This document shows positions 8,462-16,929 of a DNA stretch of 64,000 nt, piece after piece (the first letter of the stretch is position 1; the number at the start of each line of letters is the position of its first letter). The stretch spans positions 72,496 to 136,495 of the forward strand of contig JAHBXX010000006.1 in the NCBI GenBank assembly GCA_019636245.1. Direction: 5' to 3'. The notes beneath the pieces were generated by a model. It did not search any database and had not been told where the DNA came from. It saw nothing but the letters and a program-made list of their open reading frames with translations. Origin of the DNA: Planctomycetota bacterium. GTDB lineage: Bacteria > Planctomycetota > UBA1135 > UBA2386. The translations under genes and the position numbers were made by a program.

Positions 8462-10058
8462 CGAGGGTCACGAACAGCGAGTCGTGGCCGCAGAGCAGGA
8501 CCCACAGCTCGCGCAGTTCAGCCTCCGGCCGGCGCTGTGCGGGCAGGTCGGGGTGGTCGCGCAGCAGCGCCCGCACGCGACCGAGCGCCTCGGCGTCGGC
8601 GCGCAGCCGCACCTCGTCCCAGCCGGCCGCCGTCGGCAGTTCGCCGCGGGCGAGGTGCTCGAGCACGTTGGCGCGGTAGCGCTGGCACGTGCCGTAGGGG
8701 GTCAGGCCGAAGCGGATCGGCCGCTGCTCGAGCGGATCGGCCCACGGCAGCCAGCGGCCGAGCTGGCCGTCGAGGTCCGGCAGGCCGAGTTCCGGGTGGC
8801 GCACGGCCAGCTCGAACGCGGCGAACAGGTGCGCGTAGAGCGGATTCGGTGCGCGCCGCCCGGTGCGCAGCGCCGCGACGTGGCGCAGGAGGTCGGGTTC
8901 GCCGGCGAAGTCCCGGTGCGGGGGCAGCGTCGGACCGTGGTCGCGGCCGCCGAGCACGAGGCCGGCATCGTGCAGGCTGGCGGTGGCGACGCCGTGCGCG
9001 AGCGCGCGCGCATCGGCCGGGCGCAGCACCACGTCGCCGTCCTGCGTGCGCGCCGGCACCCGGCCGCCGAACGCGCGCAGCCGCTGCAGCCGCAGCCGGT
9101 GCCGCAGCCCGTGCGCCGGGCCGGCGAACAGCGGGTGCGGCGCCACCGGCTGCACTTCGCGCGGCGGCGCGTCGCCGCGGCGGGCGCAGACGACGAAGTT
9201 GCCGCGCAGCTCCTGCCAGAGGTCGAGGTAGTTCAGCACGAAGCTCTGGTCGCGATCGTGCAGCCCGAGGCGCCCGGCCATCGTGTCGGGCCGCGCCCAC
9301 GGCCGGTGGAACCAGTGCCCGGGCACGAGGCCCGCGTCGCGCAGCAGCGCGCCGAGCTGGAAGCCGGTGAAGCCGCGGTCGCCCTGGTGCAGGAAGCCGT
9401 CGACGACCCCGGCGTCGTTGCGGCTGTCGGCGTAGGTCGTGAAGGCCCAGCGCAGCGGATGTTCGCGCGGCAGGCTGCGCACGAACGCGCGCAGGCGCGC
9501 CGGGTGGCTGCGCTCGGCGGCGGTGAACCCCAGGAGGTGTGCCAGCCGCTGCAGCTGGAACACGCGCTGCCGCGACCAGTACGGGTAGACCATCAGCCGC
9601 AGCACGCCGCGCGGCGTCAGGCGTCGCCGCAGGCCGCGCAGCGCCGCCAGCGGGTCGGCGAGGTTCATCAGCACGCCGTAGCACTCGATCAGGTCGAACT
9701 CGCCGGCGGGCCAGGTCGATTCGTCGGCGAGGTCGACCGGCGCGAACTGCACGTGCCGCTGCCGGTGCAGCGCGCAGCGCCGCCGTGCCAGCCGCAGGCT
9801 GGTCGCGCTGAGGTCGGTGGCGACGATCTCGGCCCTCGGGTTGGCGACCGCGAACGCATACGGCTGGAAGGTGCCGCAGCCGGCGATCCAGATCCGCGGT
9901 CGCGACGGCACCGGCCCGCTGCCGCAGCGGTCCCACAGCCAGGCGACGTGCAGCTCGAACGGGTGCGTGCTCGGCAGCGTGGCCAGCAGCGGCACCTGTG
10001 GGTAGGGCCAGGCCTCGTACTGCGCGCGCAGCAGCTGCGACTTCGTCGACGTCGGCAT
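8457..10058 (-). CDS. SAM-dependent methyltransferase, CGTGQ-type, with C-terminal extension
   Basis: 533 residues from ATG 10058. It begins QYEAWPYPQVP and has a class I motif I AGCGTFQPYAFA (about 55-67) followed by IVATDLS, then DLIECYGVLMNLADP and LRLMVYPYW. This matches a known group of methyltransferases with an N-terminal YPxP motif and a long helical middle. The last ~230 residues are a separate region with no family I recognise. A -10-like TAGGGG (minus strand, 10072-10067) ends 8 nt before the start. An in-frame ATG 33 nt upstream is the alternative start. Confidence 0.78.
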   Translation of the reverse strand: MPTSTKSQLLRAQYEAWPYPQVPLLATLPSTHPFELHVAWLWDRCGSGPVPSRPRIWIAGCGTFQPYAFAVANPRAEIVATDLSATSLRLARRRCALHRQRHVQFAPVDLADESTWPAGEFDLIECYGVLMNLADPLAALRGLRRRLTPRGVLRLMVYPYWSRQRVFQLQRLAHLLGFTAAERSHPARLRAFVRSLPREHPLRWAFTTYADSRNDAGVVDGFLHQGDRGFTGFQLGALLRDAGLVPGHWFHRPWARPDTMAGRLGLHDRDQSFVLNYLDLWQELRGNFVVCARRGDAPPREVQPVAPHPLFAGPAHGLRHRLRLQRLRAFGGRVPARTQDGDVVLRPADARALAHGVATASLHDAGLVLGGRDHGPTLPPHRDFAGEPDLLRHVAALRTGRRAPNPLYAHLFAAFELAVRHPELGLPDLDGQLGRWLPWADPLEQRPIRFGLTPYGTCQRYRANVLEHLARGELPTAAGWDEVRLRADAEALGRVRALLRDHPDLPAQRRPEAELRELWVLLCGHDSLFVTLG

Positions 10059-10196
10059 CCTCGGCGCCCCTATCGGCCGTACCGGGTCCATGCGTTGATC
10101 GGCCAGCACACCGGCGCCACAGGGCGTAGATCGCCGCCGAGTTCTGGGCAGCCTCGGGCCGTGGCCGGCGCGGCGGCGCGTCGGGCCCGGCACGCG

Positions 10197-10202
10197 TACG
10201 CT
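10197..10202 (+). promoter_or_regulatory. -10-like element upstream of the 13-repeat secreted protein
   Basis: TACGCT fits TANNNT. It is followed by a Shine-Dalgarno GGAGG at 10211-10215, 9 nt before ATG 10225. This unit is therefore leadered, unlike several neighbours. No convincing -35 was seen. Confidence 0.3.
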
Positions 10203-10224
10203 TGCCGGCTGGAGGCATGTCGTC

Positions 10225-12744
10225 ATGAAGCCCTTCGGTTCACGTGGCATCGTCGTCTTGGTCTTGGCCGGTATCGGGGCGTACGTCGAAACCGCGACCG
10301 CCCAGTGCGCCACCCAGTGGCTGCCGGGAGCGGGGGCTCCCGGCACGGAGGCCAGTGTGTCCGCGGCGGTCGCCTGGGATCCGGACGGATCGGGTCCGGC
10401 GGCGCCGCGGATCGTGGTGGCCGGCTTCTTCCGCGTGGCGGGGGACGTGGCGGCGAATCGCATCGCCAGTTGGGATCCGGCCACGGGCGTCTGGTCGCCG
10501 CTGGGGACGGGGATGGATGCCGAGGTGCGAGCGCTGGTGGCCCTGCCGAACGGCGACCTCGTGGCGGGCGGCGTCTTCACGACGGCCGGCGGCGTGTCCG
10601 CGAACTACGTGGCGCGTTGGGACGGCGCCGCATGGTCGGCCCTGGGCGCGGGCACGAACCACCACGTGCTGGCGCTGGCGGCGTTGCCGAACGGCGACCT
10701 GGTGGCAGGGGGCCAGTTCACATCGGCGGGCGGCGTGGCGGCGAATCGCGTCGCCCGCTGGGATGGCAGCGCGTGGTCGCCGCTGGGCGGAGGCGTGAAC
10801 GACGCCGTGTTCGCGCTGACCGTCCTCGGCAACGGCGACCTCGTCGCCGGCGGGCAGTTCACGACCGCGGGGGCCGTCACCGCCAGCCGCATCGCGCGCT
10901 GGGACGGCGTGGCCTGGACCTCGCTGGGCACGGGCGCCAGCAGCACCGTGTCGGCCTTGACGACGCTGGCCAATGGCGATCTGGTCGCGGGCGGCGCCTT
11001 CACGCTGATGGGCGGCGTCAGCGCGGACCGGATCGCGCGTTGGAACGGTGCCGCGTGGTCGGCGATGGGCGCGGGCACGAGCGGCGAGGTGCGTGCGTTG
11101 GCGGCGCTGCCGAACGGCGACCTCGTGGCGGGCGGCCTGTTCGGGAGCGCGGGTGGCACCTTCGTCGCCTTCGTGGCCCGGTGGGACGGCGTCGCGTGGT
11201 CGGCCCTGGGCTCGGGCATGGACCTGTACGTGCTCGCGCTGGCGACCCTGCCGGGCGGTGACGTCGTCGCGGGTGGCATGTTCAGGCTGGCCGGCGGCAT
11301 CGCGGCGAGCTTCGTCGCGCGCTGGGACGGCGCTGCGTGGTCGGCGCTGCACCCCGGCACGAACAGCATCGCCTTCGCCGTGGCGGCCGAGCCGGATGGC
11401 TCCCTCGTCGCCGGGGGCACGTTCACCACCGCCGGCGGCGTGGTCGCCAACCGCATCGTGCGCTGGGACGGCCAGACCTGGTCGCCGCTCGGCACGGGCA
11501 CGGACGACACCGTGCGCGCGATCCTGGCCTTGCCGACCGGGGGCCTGGTGGCCGGCGGCGACTTCACGACCGCAGGCGGCCTCGCCGCCAGTCGGATCGC
11601 GCGCTGGGACGGCAGTGCCTGGTCGGCGCTGGGCTCGGGCATGGACACCGCCGTGTGGGCGCTTGCCGGCCTGCCGAACGGCGACCTGGTCGCCGGCGGC
11701 AGCTTCACGACCGCGGGCGGCGTGGCCGCCAACCGCATCGCGCGCTGGAACGGCACGTCGTGGTCGCCGCTGGGCACCGGCACGAGCGGCATCGTCTACG
11801 CGCTGGCGACGCTGCCGAACGGCGACCTGGTCGCCGGCGGCGCCTTCACCACGGCGGGAGGGGTGGTGGCGGCCAACGTCGCGCGGTGGGACGGATCGTC
11901 GTGGTGGCCGCTGGGCACCGGCACCAACGCGCCGGTGCGGGCCCTGCAGGTGTCGCCGACCGGCGACCTCGTCGCGGGTGGCGGCTTCTCGCTCGCCGGC
12001 GGCGTGCCGGCCGCCTACGTGGCGCGCTGGAACGGCTCCACGTGGTCGGGCCTGGGCTCGGGTACGAGCCAGTCGGTGCTGGCGCTGGCGGCGCTGCCGA
12101 ACGGCGACGTCGTCGCGGGAGGCGAGTTCTCGGCGGCCGGCGGCGCTGCCGCCAGCCGCATCGCCCGCTGGGACGGCATCGCATGGTCGGCCCTGGGCGC
12201 CGGCGCGAACGGCGCCGTGGCGGCGCTGGTGTGGGCGCCGGGCGGCCAGGTCGGCCTCGCGGGCAGCTTCTCGATCGTCGGCGACCAGGTGTCCGTCTCG
12301 GTCGCGCGCCTCGGTACGACCTGCCCGGCGAGCGCGCTCCCGTCCGGTGCGGGTTGCCCGGGTTCGGGCGGCGACAACGCGCTCGCGGCGCTGACCCTGC
12401 CCTGGATCGACAGCACCTTCCGCGCGATCGGCACGGGGCTGCCGGCGCCGGCGATCGTCGTCGCGCTGACGAGCTTCACGGCGCTGCCGCCGGGCGCGCT
12501 GCCGCTGGCATCGCTGCTGCCCGAGGGCGTGCCGGGCTGCGACGTGCTGGTGGTGCCCGACATCCTCGAGAACCTGGTCACCACGAGCGGCAGCGCGCAG
12601 TCGCAGCTCTACCTGCCCGGGGTGCCGCCGCTCGTCGGGCTGTCGTTCCACCACCAGATGGTGCCGTTCGAGGTCGACGCCCAGGGCGGCTTCGTCGCCA
12701 TCACGGCGACGAATGCCCTGCTGCTGACCGCAGGCGCCTTCTGA
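10225..12744 (+). CDS. Large secreted 13-repeat beta-propeller-like protein (copy 1)
   Basis: 839 residues. A signal peptide ends at about residue 27 (ETATAQ/CATQW). Thirteen repeats follow, with a period of 47 residues (141 bp): ARWDGxxWSPLGxG, then VxALAxLPNGDLVAGGxFTTAGG. Each resembles a beta-propeller blade, although 13 is not a normal blade number, so two propellers or an open solenoid are possible. Repeat 1 (ASWDPATGVW) is the most divergent. The last ~135 residues are a different domain with a Cys pair (GAGCPGSGG, PGCDVLV) and SQLYLPGVPPLVG, also found in the second copy at 20109-22700. No enzyme motif is visible. Probably a surface or extracellular structural or binding protein. Confidence 0.85.
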   Translation: MKPFGSRGIVVLVLAGIGAYVETATAQCATQWLPGAGAPGTEASVSAAVAWDPDGSGPAAPRIVVAGFFRVAGDVAANRIASWDPATGVWSPLGTGMDAEVRALVALPNGDLVAGGVFTTAGGVSANYVARWDGAAWSALGAGTNHHVLALAALPNGDLVAGGQFTSAGGVAANRVARWDGSAWSPLGGGVNDAVFALTVLGNGDLVAGGQFTTAGAVTASRIARWDGVAWTSLGTGASSTVSALTTLANGDLVAGGAFTLMGGVSADRIARWNGAAWSAMGAGTSGEVRALAALPNGDLVAGGLFGSAGGTFVAFVARWDGVAWSALGSGMDLYVLALATLPGGDVVAGGMFRLAGGIAASFVARWDGAAWSALHPGTNSIAFAVAAEPDGSLVAGGTFTTAGGVVANRIVRWDGQTWSPLGTGTDDTVRAILALPTGGLVAGGDFTTAGGLAASRIARWDGSAWSALGSGMDTAVWALAGLPNGDLVAGGSFTTAGGVAANRIARWNGTSWSPLGTGTSGIVYALATLPNGDLVAGGAFTTAGGVVAANVARWDGSSWWPLGTGTNAPVRALQVSPTGDLVAGGGFSLAGGVPAAYVARWNGSTWSGLGSGTSQSVLALAALPNGDVVAGGEFSAAGGAAASRIARWDGIAWSALGAGANGAVAALVWAPGGQVGLAGSFSIVGDQVSVSVARLGTTCPASALPSGAGCPGSGGDNALAALTLPWIDSTFRAIGTGLPAPAIVVALTSFTALPPGALPLASLLPEGVPGCDVLVVPDILENLVTTSGSAQSQLYLPGVPPLVGLSFHHQMVPFEVDAQGGFVAITATNALLLTAGAF
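10466..12310 (+). repeat. Tandem array of thirteen ~141-bp units inside the coding region
   Basis: Units are in frame and diverged. The best conserved core encodes GDLVAGG and ARWDG. The boundaries are approximate because the first and last units are degenerate. Confidence 0.8.
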
Positions 12745-12756
12745 GCCGCGGCTCAG
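12741..12756. terminator. Perfect 16-bp palindrome containing both stop codons
   Basis: CTGAGCCGCGGCTCAG is its own reverse complement. It holds the TGA of the plus-strand repeat protein (12742-12744) and the TGA of the minus-strand uridylyltransferase (12755-12753). In RNA it would fold into a 6-bp stem with a CGCG loop. No T-tract follows on either strand. Confidence 0.45.
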
Positions 12757-13889
12757 CCGGCGTCGGCTGTGCCGGTCTCGCCGCCGTACATCTCGACGAT
12801 CTCCTCGCGCGCGGCGGCGAGGTCCTCCGGCGTCTTCACCGGCAGGAAGCGCGTCCGGGCGCCGCTGCGGCGCACCTGCAGGAAGTTGGTCGACAGGTGC
12901 GCGGTCAGCTCGCCGATCAGGTGTTCGACCTGGACGGCGCGGCGGCCCTCGACCTCCTTCTCGACGTAGTACCAGCCGAGATCGAAGTCGCGGTCGAGCG
13001 CGTCGGCGGTGAACCAGAACGTGTTGGTGTTGAACACGTCGACGATGTTCGGATCGAAGCCGGGGCGGTAGCGCACCTGCTCGATCAGCTGCGTACGGCC
13101 GAGGTACTGGAACGGCGAGCCGCCGGCGTCCTCGGGCCACTTCGGCGCCAGCTCGACGGTCGCCTGGCACTTGCTGCGGATGTGGTGGCCGAGGATCACC
13201 GGGTCTATGCGCGCGCCGAGGTTGTCGACGTTGCGCACCAGCAGGTAGCGACCGCCGCCGTCGAGGAAGCGGCGCAGGGCGCCGCTGCGGCGGAACGCCG
13301 CGGCGAAGTCGCCGTGGCCGGGGCCGTAGGGCGACAGGTCGCCGCTGGCGAGGCGGAACAGTTCGCCCTTCTTGTCCATGCGCAGGGCGACGAACTGCGG
13401 GAAATGCTCGATCGTGCCCGGGTCCTTGCCGAACTGGCCGTGCTCGGCGAAGTGCTGCTGCGTCGCTGCCTGGGTGGCGAAGCTGTTCATCAGGAACAGG
13501 CGGATGCGGCCGCCGTACTGCCGCTCGGCGGCGGTCACGTCCTCGACGCACAGGCCGAGGAACGTGCGCGCCGGCCCGAGCACCGGCACCACGCCCTTGA
13601 CGACGCCGCCGAAGCGGGTCGCCATGCCGCCGTTCAGCACCACGACGCCCAGTTCGCCGCGGGCGATCGCCTCGCGGCCGAGGCGGTCCAGTTCGCGCCA
13701 CGCCTTGGTGCCGGCGCCGGGCAGCTTGTGCACGGAGCCGGGCGGCGGCACCAGCAGGTCGCCGGTGACCGCGTTGGTCTCGACCGACAGGCGCCCGGCG
13801 GCGATGTCGTCCCGCCAGCGTCGCTGCAGCTCCTGGTCGAAGCCGTACTGCTGCAGGAAGGCGAGTTGCTGCTCCGTCGGTCCGCTCAC
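12753..13889 (-). CDS. UTP--hexose-1-phosphate uridylyltransferase, UDPGP family
   Basis: 378 residues from GTG 13889. The nucleotide-binding signature VVLNGGMATRFGGVVKG lies near residues 82-98, followed by FLMNSFAT, the uridine-site GDLSPYGPGHGDF and NVDNLGARIDP, in the order of the eukaryote-type UDP-glucose/UDP-N-acetylhexosamine pyrophosphorylases. It should make a UDP-sugar from UTP and a sugar-1-phosphate. Glucose versus GlcNAc or another hexose cannot be decided. TAGCCT (13904-13899, minus) ends 9 nt before the start with no Shine-Dalgarno sequence. Confidence 0.85.
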   Translation of the reverse strand: MSGPTEQQLAFLQQYGFDQELQRRWRDDIAAGRLSVETNAVTGDLLVPPPGSVHKLPGAGTKAWRELDRLGREAIARGELGVVVLNGGMATRFGGVVKGVVPVLGPARTFLGLCVEDVTAAERQYGGRIRLFLMNSFATQAATQQHFAEHGQFGKDPGTIEHFPQFVALRMDKKGELFRLASGDLSPYGPGHGDFAAAFRRSGALRRFLDGGGRYLLVRNVDNLGARIDPVILGHHIRSKCQATVELAPKWPEDAGGSPFQYLGRTQLIEQVRYRPGFDPNIVDVFNTNTFWFTADALDRDFDLGWYYVEKEVEGRRAVQVEHLIGELTAHLSTNFLQVRRSGARTRFLPVKTPEDLAAAREEIVEMYGGETGTADAG

Positions 13890-13898
13890 GGCGCGGGC

Positions 13899-13904
13899 AG
13901 GCTA
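13899..13904 (-). promoter_or_regulatory. -10-like TAGCCT for a probable leaderless uridylyltransferase mRNA
   Basis: TAGCCT on the minus strand ends 9 nt before GTG 13889. The same hexamer lies 10 nt before the RlmD-like gene at 20039. Confidence 0.45.
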
Positions 13905-13979
13905 TCCGGCGGCCGGTTCCGTGGCGAGCGTGCGGCGGCTACACCTGTCCGGGTGCAGGTCCAGCCCGCCAGTCCCGCG

Positions 13980-15902
13980 ATGGCACCGCTCGATCCGTCG
14001 GCGCCGCTGTCGGTGCTCGGCGGCATCGGCCCGCGCACCGCGGCCCGGCTGGCCGCGGCCGGCCTGCGCACGGTCCTGGACCTGCTGCTGCTGCTGCCGC
14101 GCCGCTGCCGCGCGCTGCGCGAGCTCGACGCGCCGACCGAGGCGGCGGTCGGCGAACTGGTGCGCCTGCGCGGCACGGTGACCGCCTGCCGCAGCGCCTG
14201 GCTGCCCGGGCGGCGGTCCCTGGTGACGGTGTCGTTCGCGGCCAGCGGCGGCGGCGCCTTCGACGTGCAGTTCTTCAACCAGCCGTGGCTGCGCAAGACC
14301 TACTCTCCCGGCCAGGAGCGCACCATCGAGGGCACGCTGCAGTGGCGCGCCCGGCGGTTCTGCGTGCACCAGGCGCGGGTGCTGCCGGCGGCGCTGACGC
14401 CGGCCGGGGAGGTGCAGCTGCGCTACCCCGAGGTGGAGGGCATCGGCGCCGCACGCCTGCAGCGCTGGCTCGCCGCCTGCCTCGACCGCGCCGACTGGGC
14501 GCGCCTCGACCTGCCGCCGCTGCCACGCGGGCTCGAGGCCCACGACGGCAGCGCCGCCGACCTGCTGCGGGCGATGCACCGGCCGGCGACGGTCGCCGAG
14601 CACGAGCGGGCGCGGCGGCACTTCGCGGTGCGCGAGGCGGTGGCGTTGTTCGCCGCGGTCGACCGCGCCGCACGCGCGCGCGCCGCGCGGCCGGCGCAGG
14701 CGTTTCCGGTCGACGCCGCGCTGGCGGCGCGCATCCTGGCCCGCATCCCGCTGGCGCTGACCGGCGACCAGCGCGCCGCCGCCGCGGCGCTGTGGCAACG
14801 GCTGGCCGGGCCCAGGGCGATGGGCGTGCTGCTGCAGGGCGACGTCGGCACCGGCAAGACGGCGGTGGCGATCGCGGCGGCGCTGGCGGTGCTGGCGCGC
14901 GGCGGCACGGTGGCCTTCCTGGCGCCGACCGAACTGCTGGCCGAACAGCACGCCGCCGTCGTCGCGCGCTGGCTGCACGGCAGCGAGGTGCGCGTCGTGC
15001 TGTGCACCAGCTCGCAGCGCGCGGCCGACCTCGACGCGTCCGCGCCGCTGCTGGTGTTCGGCACCCACGCGCTGCTGGCCGCGGGGCTCGCGCTGCCGCG
15101 GCTGTCGCTGGTGGTCGTCGACGAGCAGCACCGGTTCGGCGTCGCGCAGCGCATGGCGCTGGTGCACAAGGGCGACAACCCGCACGTGCTGGTGATGACG
15201 GCGACGCCGATCCCGCGCACGCTGGCGCTGGTGCTGTTCGGCGACCTCGACGCGGTGGCGCTGCGGCAGCGGCCGCCGGGACGGCGCGCCGTGCGGGCGT
15301 TCCAGCTGCCGGCCGAGCGGTGGTCGCGCGCCGTGCGGTCGATCGACCGGGCGGTGCGGCGCCGCGGGCGCGTGTTCGTGGTCTGTCCGGCCGTCGGCGA
15401 GGAGGGCGAGAAGGGCGGCGTCGTGCGCGTGCACGCGGCGCTGGCGCAGCGGTTCCGCTGCGGCCTCGTGCACGGGCGCCAGAAGGCCGCCGAGCGCCGC
15501 GCGGTGCTGGCGTCGTTCCGCGACGGCGTCACCGACGTGCTGGTCGGCACGACCGTGCTCGAGGTCGGCGTCGACGTGCCGGACGCGACGCTGGTGGTCG
15601 TCGTCGCCGCGCATCGCTTCGGCATCGCCACGCTGCACCAGCTGCGCGGCCGCGTCGGCCGCGGCGCCCGGCGCGGCATCGCCCTGCTGTGCGGACCCCG
15701 CACCGAGCGCGTGGCGGCGGTGTGCCGCACCACCGATGGCTTCGAGCTCGCCGAGGCCGATCTGGCGATCCGCGGCAGCGGCGAGCTGCTCGGCACCGCG
15801 CAGAGCGGCTTCGCCGACCTGCGCTCGCTGGACCCGGTCGACGATCTCGACCTGCTGCTCGAGGTGCGCAAGGCGGTGCAGGCCGCAGGCGGTGGCGCCT
15901 GA
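13980..15902 (+). CDS. recG: ATP-dependent DNA helicase RecG
   Basis: 640 residues. The N-terminal wedge/OB region contains LGGIGPRTAARLAAAGL and TVSFAASGGGAFDVQFFNQPWLRK. Helicase motifs follow: Walker A GDVGTGKTAVA (from residue 287), APTELLAEQH, Walker B VVVDEQHRFGVAQR, MTATPIPRTLAL, and the C-terminal TTVLEVGVDVPDAT and QLRGRVGRG. RecG remodels stalled forks and branched DNA. It is slightly short because of a compact N-terminus. An in-frame GTG at 13953, 7 nt after a -10-like TACACC (13940-13945), would add nine residues and fits the leaderless pattern seen elsewhere here. Confidence 0.92.
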   Translation: MAPLDPSAPLSVLGGIGPRTAARLAAAGLRTVLDLLLLLPRRCRALRELDAPTEAAVGELVRLRGTVTACRSAWLPGRRSLVTVSFAASGGGAFDVQFFNQPWLRKTYSPGQERTIEGTLQWRARRFCVHQARVLPAALTPAGEVQLRYPEVEGIGAARLQRWLAACLDRADWARLDLPPLPRGLEAHDGSAADLLRAMHRPATVAEHERARRHFAVREAVALFAAVDRAARARAARPAQAFPVDAALAARILARIPLALTGDQRAAAAALWQRLAGPRAMGVLLQGDVGTGKTAVAIAAALAVLARGGTVAFLAPTELLAEQHAAVVARWLHGSEVRVVLCTSSQRAADLDASAPLLVFGTHALLAAGLALPRLSLVVVDEQHRFGVAQRMALVHKGDNPHVLVMTATPIPRTLALVLFGDLDAVALRQRPPGRRAVRAFQLPAERWSRAVRSIDRAVRRRGRVFVVCPAVGEEGEKGGVVRVHAALAQRFRCGLVHGRQKAAERRAVLASFRDGVTDVLVGTTVLEVGVDVPDATLVVVVAAHRFGIATLHQLRGRVGRGARRGIALLCGPRTERVAAVCRTTDGFELAEADLAIRGSGELLGTAQSGFADLRSLDPVDDLDLLLEVRKAVQAAGGGA

Positions 15903-16522
15903 ACGGCGAGCGCATCCTGTCGGTGGCCGAGGCGCGCGCGATCGACCGCGACGCCGCCGAACGGCTCGGCATGCCGACCGTGCTGCTGATGGAGAACGCG
16001 GCGCGCTCGGTCGCCGAGGTCGCGCGCACGCTCGGCGAGCGCTTCGTCGTGCTCGCCGGCGCCGGCAACAACGGCGGCGACGGGCTGGCCGCGGCGCGCC
16101 ATCTCGGCTTCCGGCGCTGCGCCGTGCACCTGCTCGCCGAACCGGACCCGGCGAAGGTCGCCGATGCGGCGCTGCAGGCGCGCATCCTGCGCGCGGCCGG
16201 CGCGACGCTGCAGGTGGGGCGGCTGCCCGACCTCGACGCCTGGCGCGGCGCCGTCTGGATCGACGCGCTGTTCGGCACCGGGCTCGACCGCGAGCTGCAG
16301 GGCGCGGCGCGGACCTGGGTCGAGGCGTTCGATCGCGCGGTCGGACCGAAGCTCGCGGTCGACATCCCCTCGGGCCTGCACGGCGACAGCGGCGTGGTGC
16401 TGGGCGCGGCCTGCCGCGCCGACGTCACGGTCACGTTCGTGGCCAGGAAGCGCGGCATGGTGCTGGGCGCCGGTCCCTTGCACTGCGGCCGCATCGAGGT
16501 CCGCGGCCTCGGCCTGCCCTGA
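15899..16522 (+). CDS. nnrE: NAD(P)H-hydrate epimerase (YjeF N-terminal domain)
   Basis: About 207 residues. ILSVAEARAIDRDAAERLGMPTVLLMENAAR, GAGNNGGDGLAAARHL, DALFGTGLDRE and VDIPSGLHGDSG are the YjeF-N signatures. It epimerises damaged NAD(P)H hydrate. Only the epimerase domain is present, with no fused NnrD dehydratase. No ATG or plausible GTG precedes the conserved N-terminus. The reading frame could begin at CTG 15899, which overlaps the recG stop (CTGA), or at GTG 15923, which would clip the first strand. The start is therefore unsure. Confidence 0.82.
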   Translation: MNGERILSVAEARAIDRDAAERLGMPTVLLMENAARSVAEVARTLGERFVVLAGAGNNGGDGLAAARHLGFRRCAVHLLAEPDPAKVADAALQARILRAAGATLQVGRLPDLDAWRGAVWIDALFGTGLDRELQGAARTWVEAFDRAVGPKLAVDIPSGLHGDSGVVLGAACRADVTVTFVARKRGMVLGAGPLHCGRIEVRGLGLP

Positions 16523-16531
16523 CCGCTGCGA

Positions 16532-16790
16532 TCACTTCACCCATTCGCAGTGGCCGCCGGTGACGTCGGCGATCCTCTGCAGCTGGTCGCGGTACCACTG
16601 GTTGTCGGTGTAGGCGATGGTGTGCACCGTGACCTTGTGGAACCGGTTCAGGTCGGCGAGGTGCCGGGTGACGCGGTTCCAGTGCACCTAGAGGCCGGTG
16701 TCGGGCTCGCCCGACGACAGCAGGTCGACCTTGGCCTTGGGCGGGCAGGCTGGCGCCGAGCAGCAGCAGGAGGGGCTTCGCGGCACGCAT
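16532..16790 (-). pseudogene. Decayed remnant of a secreted VWA-domain protein
   Basis: Read leftward from ATG 16790, a signal peptide is intact (MRAAKPLLLLLGASLPAQ). The frame then breaks by one base into KVDLLSSGEPDTGL, ends in TAG (16690-16688), and reopens in the same frame for 52 codons: VHWNRVTRHLADLNRFHK, TVHTIAYTDNQWYRDQLQ, RIADVTGGHCEWVK, TGA. LLSxGEPDTG followed by a TVHTIxxx strand and an ADVTGG end is typical of the C-terminal half of a von Willebrand A domain. The N-terminal half, including the DxSxS MIDAS, is missing, so this looks like an internal deletion plus a frameshift and a nonsense change. Confidence 0.7.
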
Positions 16791-16872
16791 GGGGGCGCGC
16801 ATCCTGCCGACCGGACCCGGGCGTTGCCAGCGGCCCCGGCGAGGTGCCCGCGGGGGAACGTGCACCGCGTGG

Positions 16873-16901
16873 TTGACGCCACCCCCGGTGCAGGTCACCG
16901 T
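16873..16901 (+). promoter_or_regulatory. Candidate promoter for the DUF4214-methyltransferase gene
   Basis: TTGACG at 16873-16878 is followed after 17 nt by CACCGT at 16896-16901, which would give a leader of about 22 nt to ATG 16930. The -35 is a good match and the -10 is weak. Confidence 0.35.
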
Positions 16902-16929
16902 GCCTCCGCGGCCAGGCCGCGGTTGCCCT

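Noticed and set aside
10466..12310. Regular repeats as a possible CRISPR array
   Set aside because: The 141-bp units are in frame, encode a repeated protein motif and have no short exact repeats separated by unique spacers.
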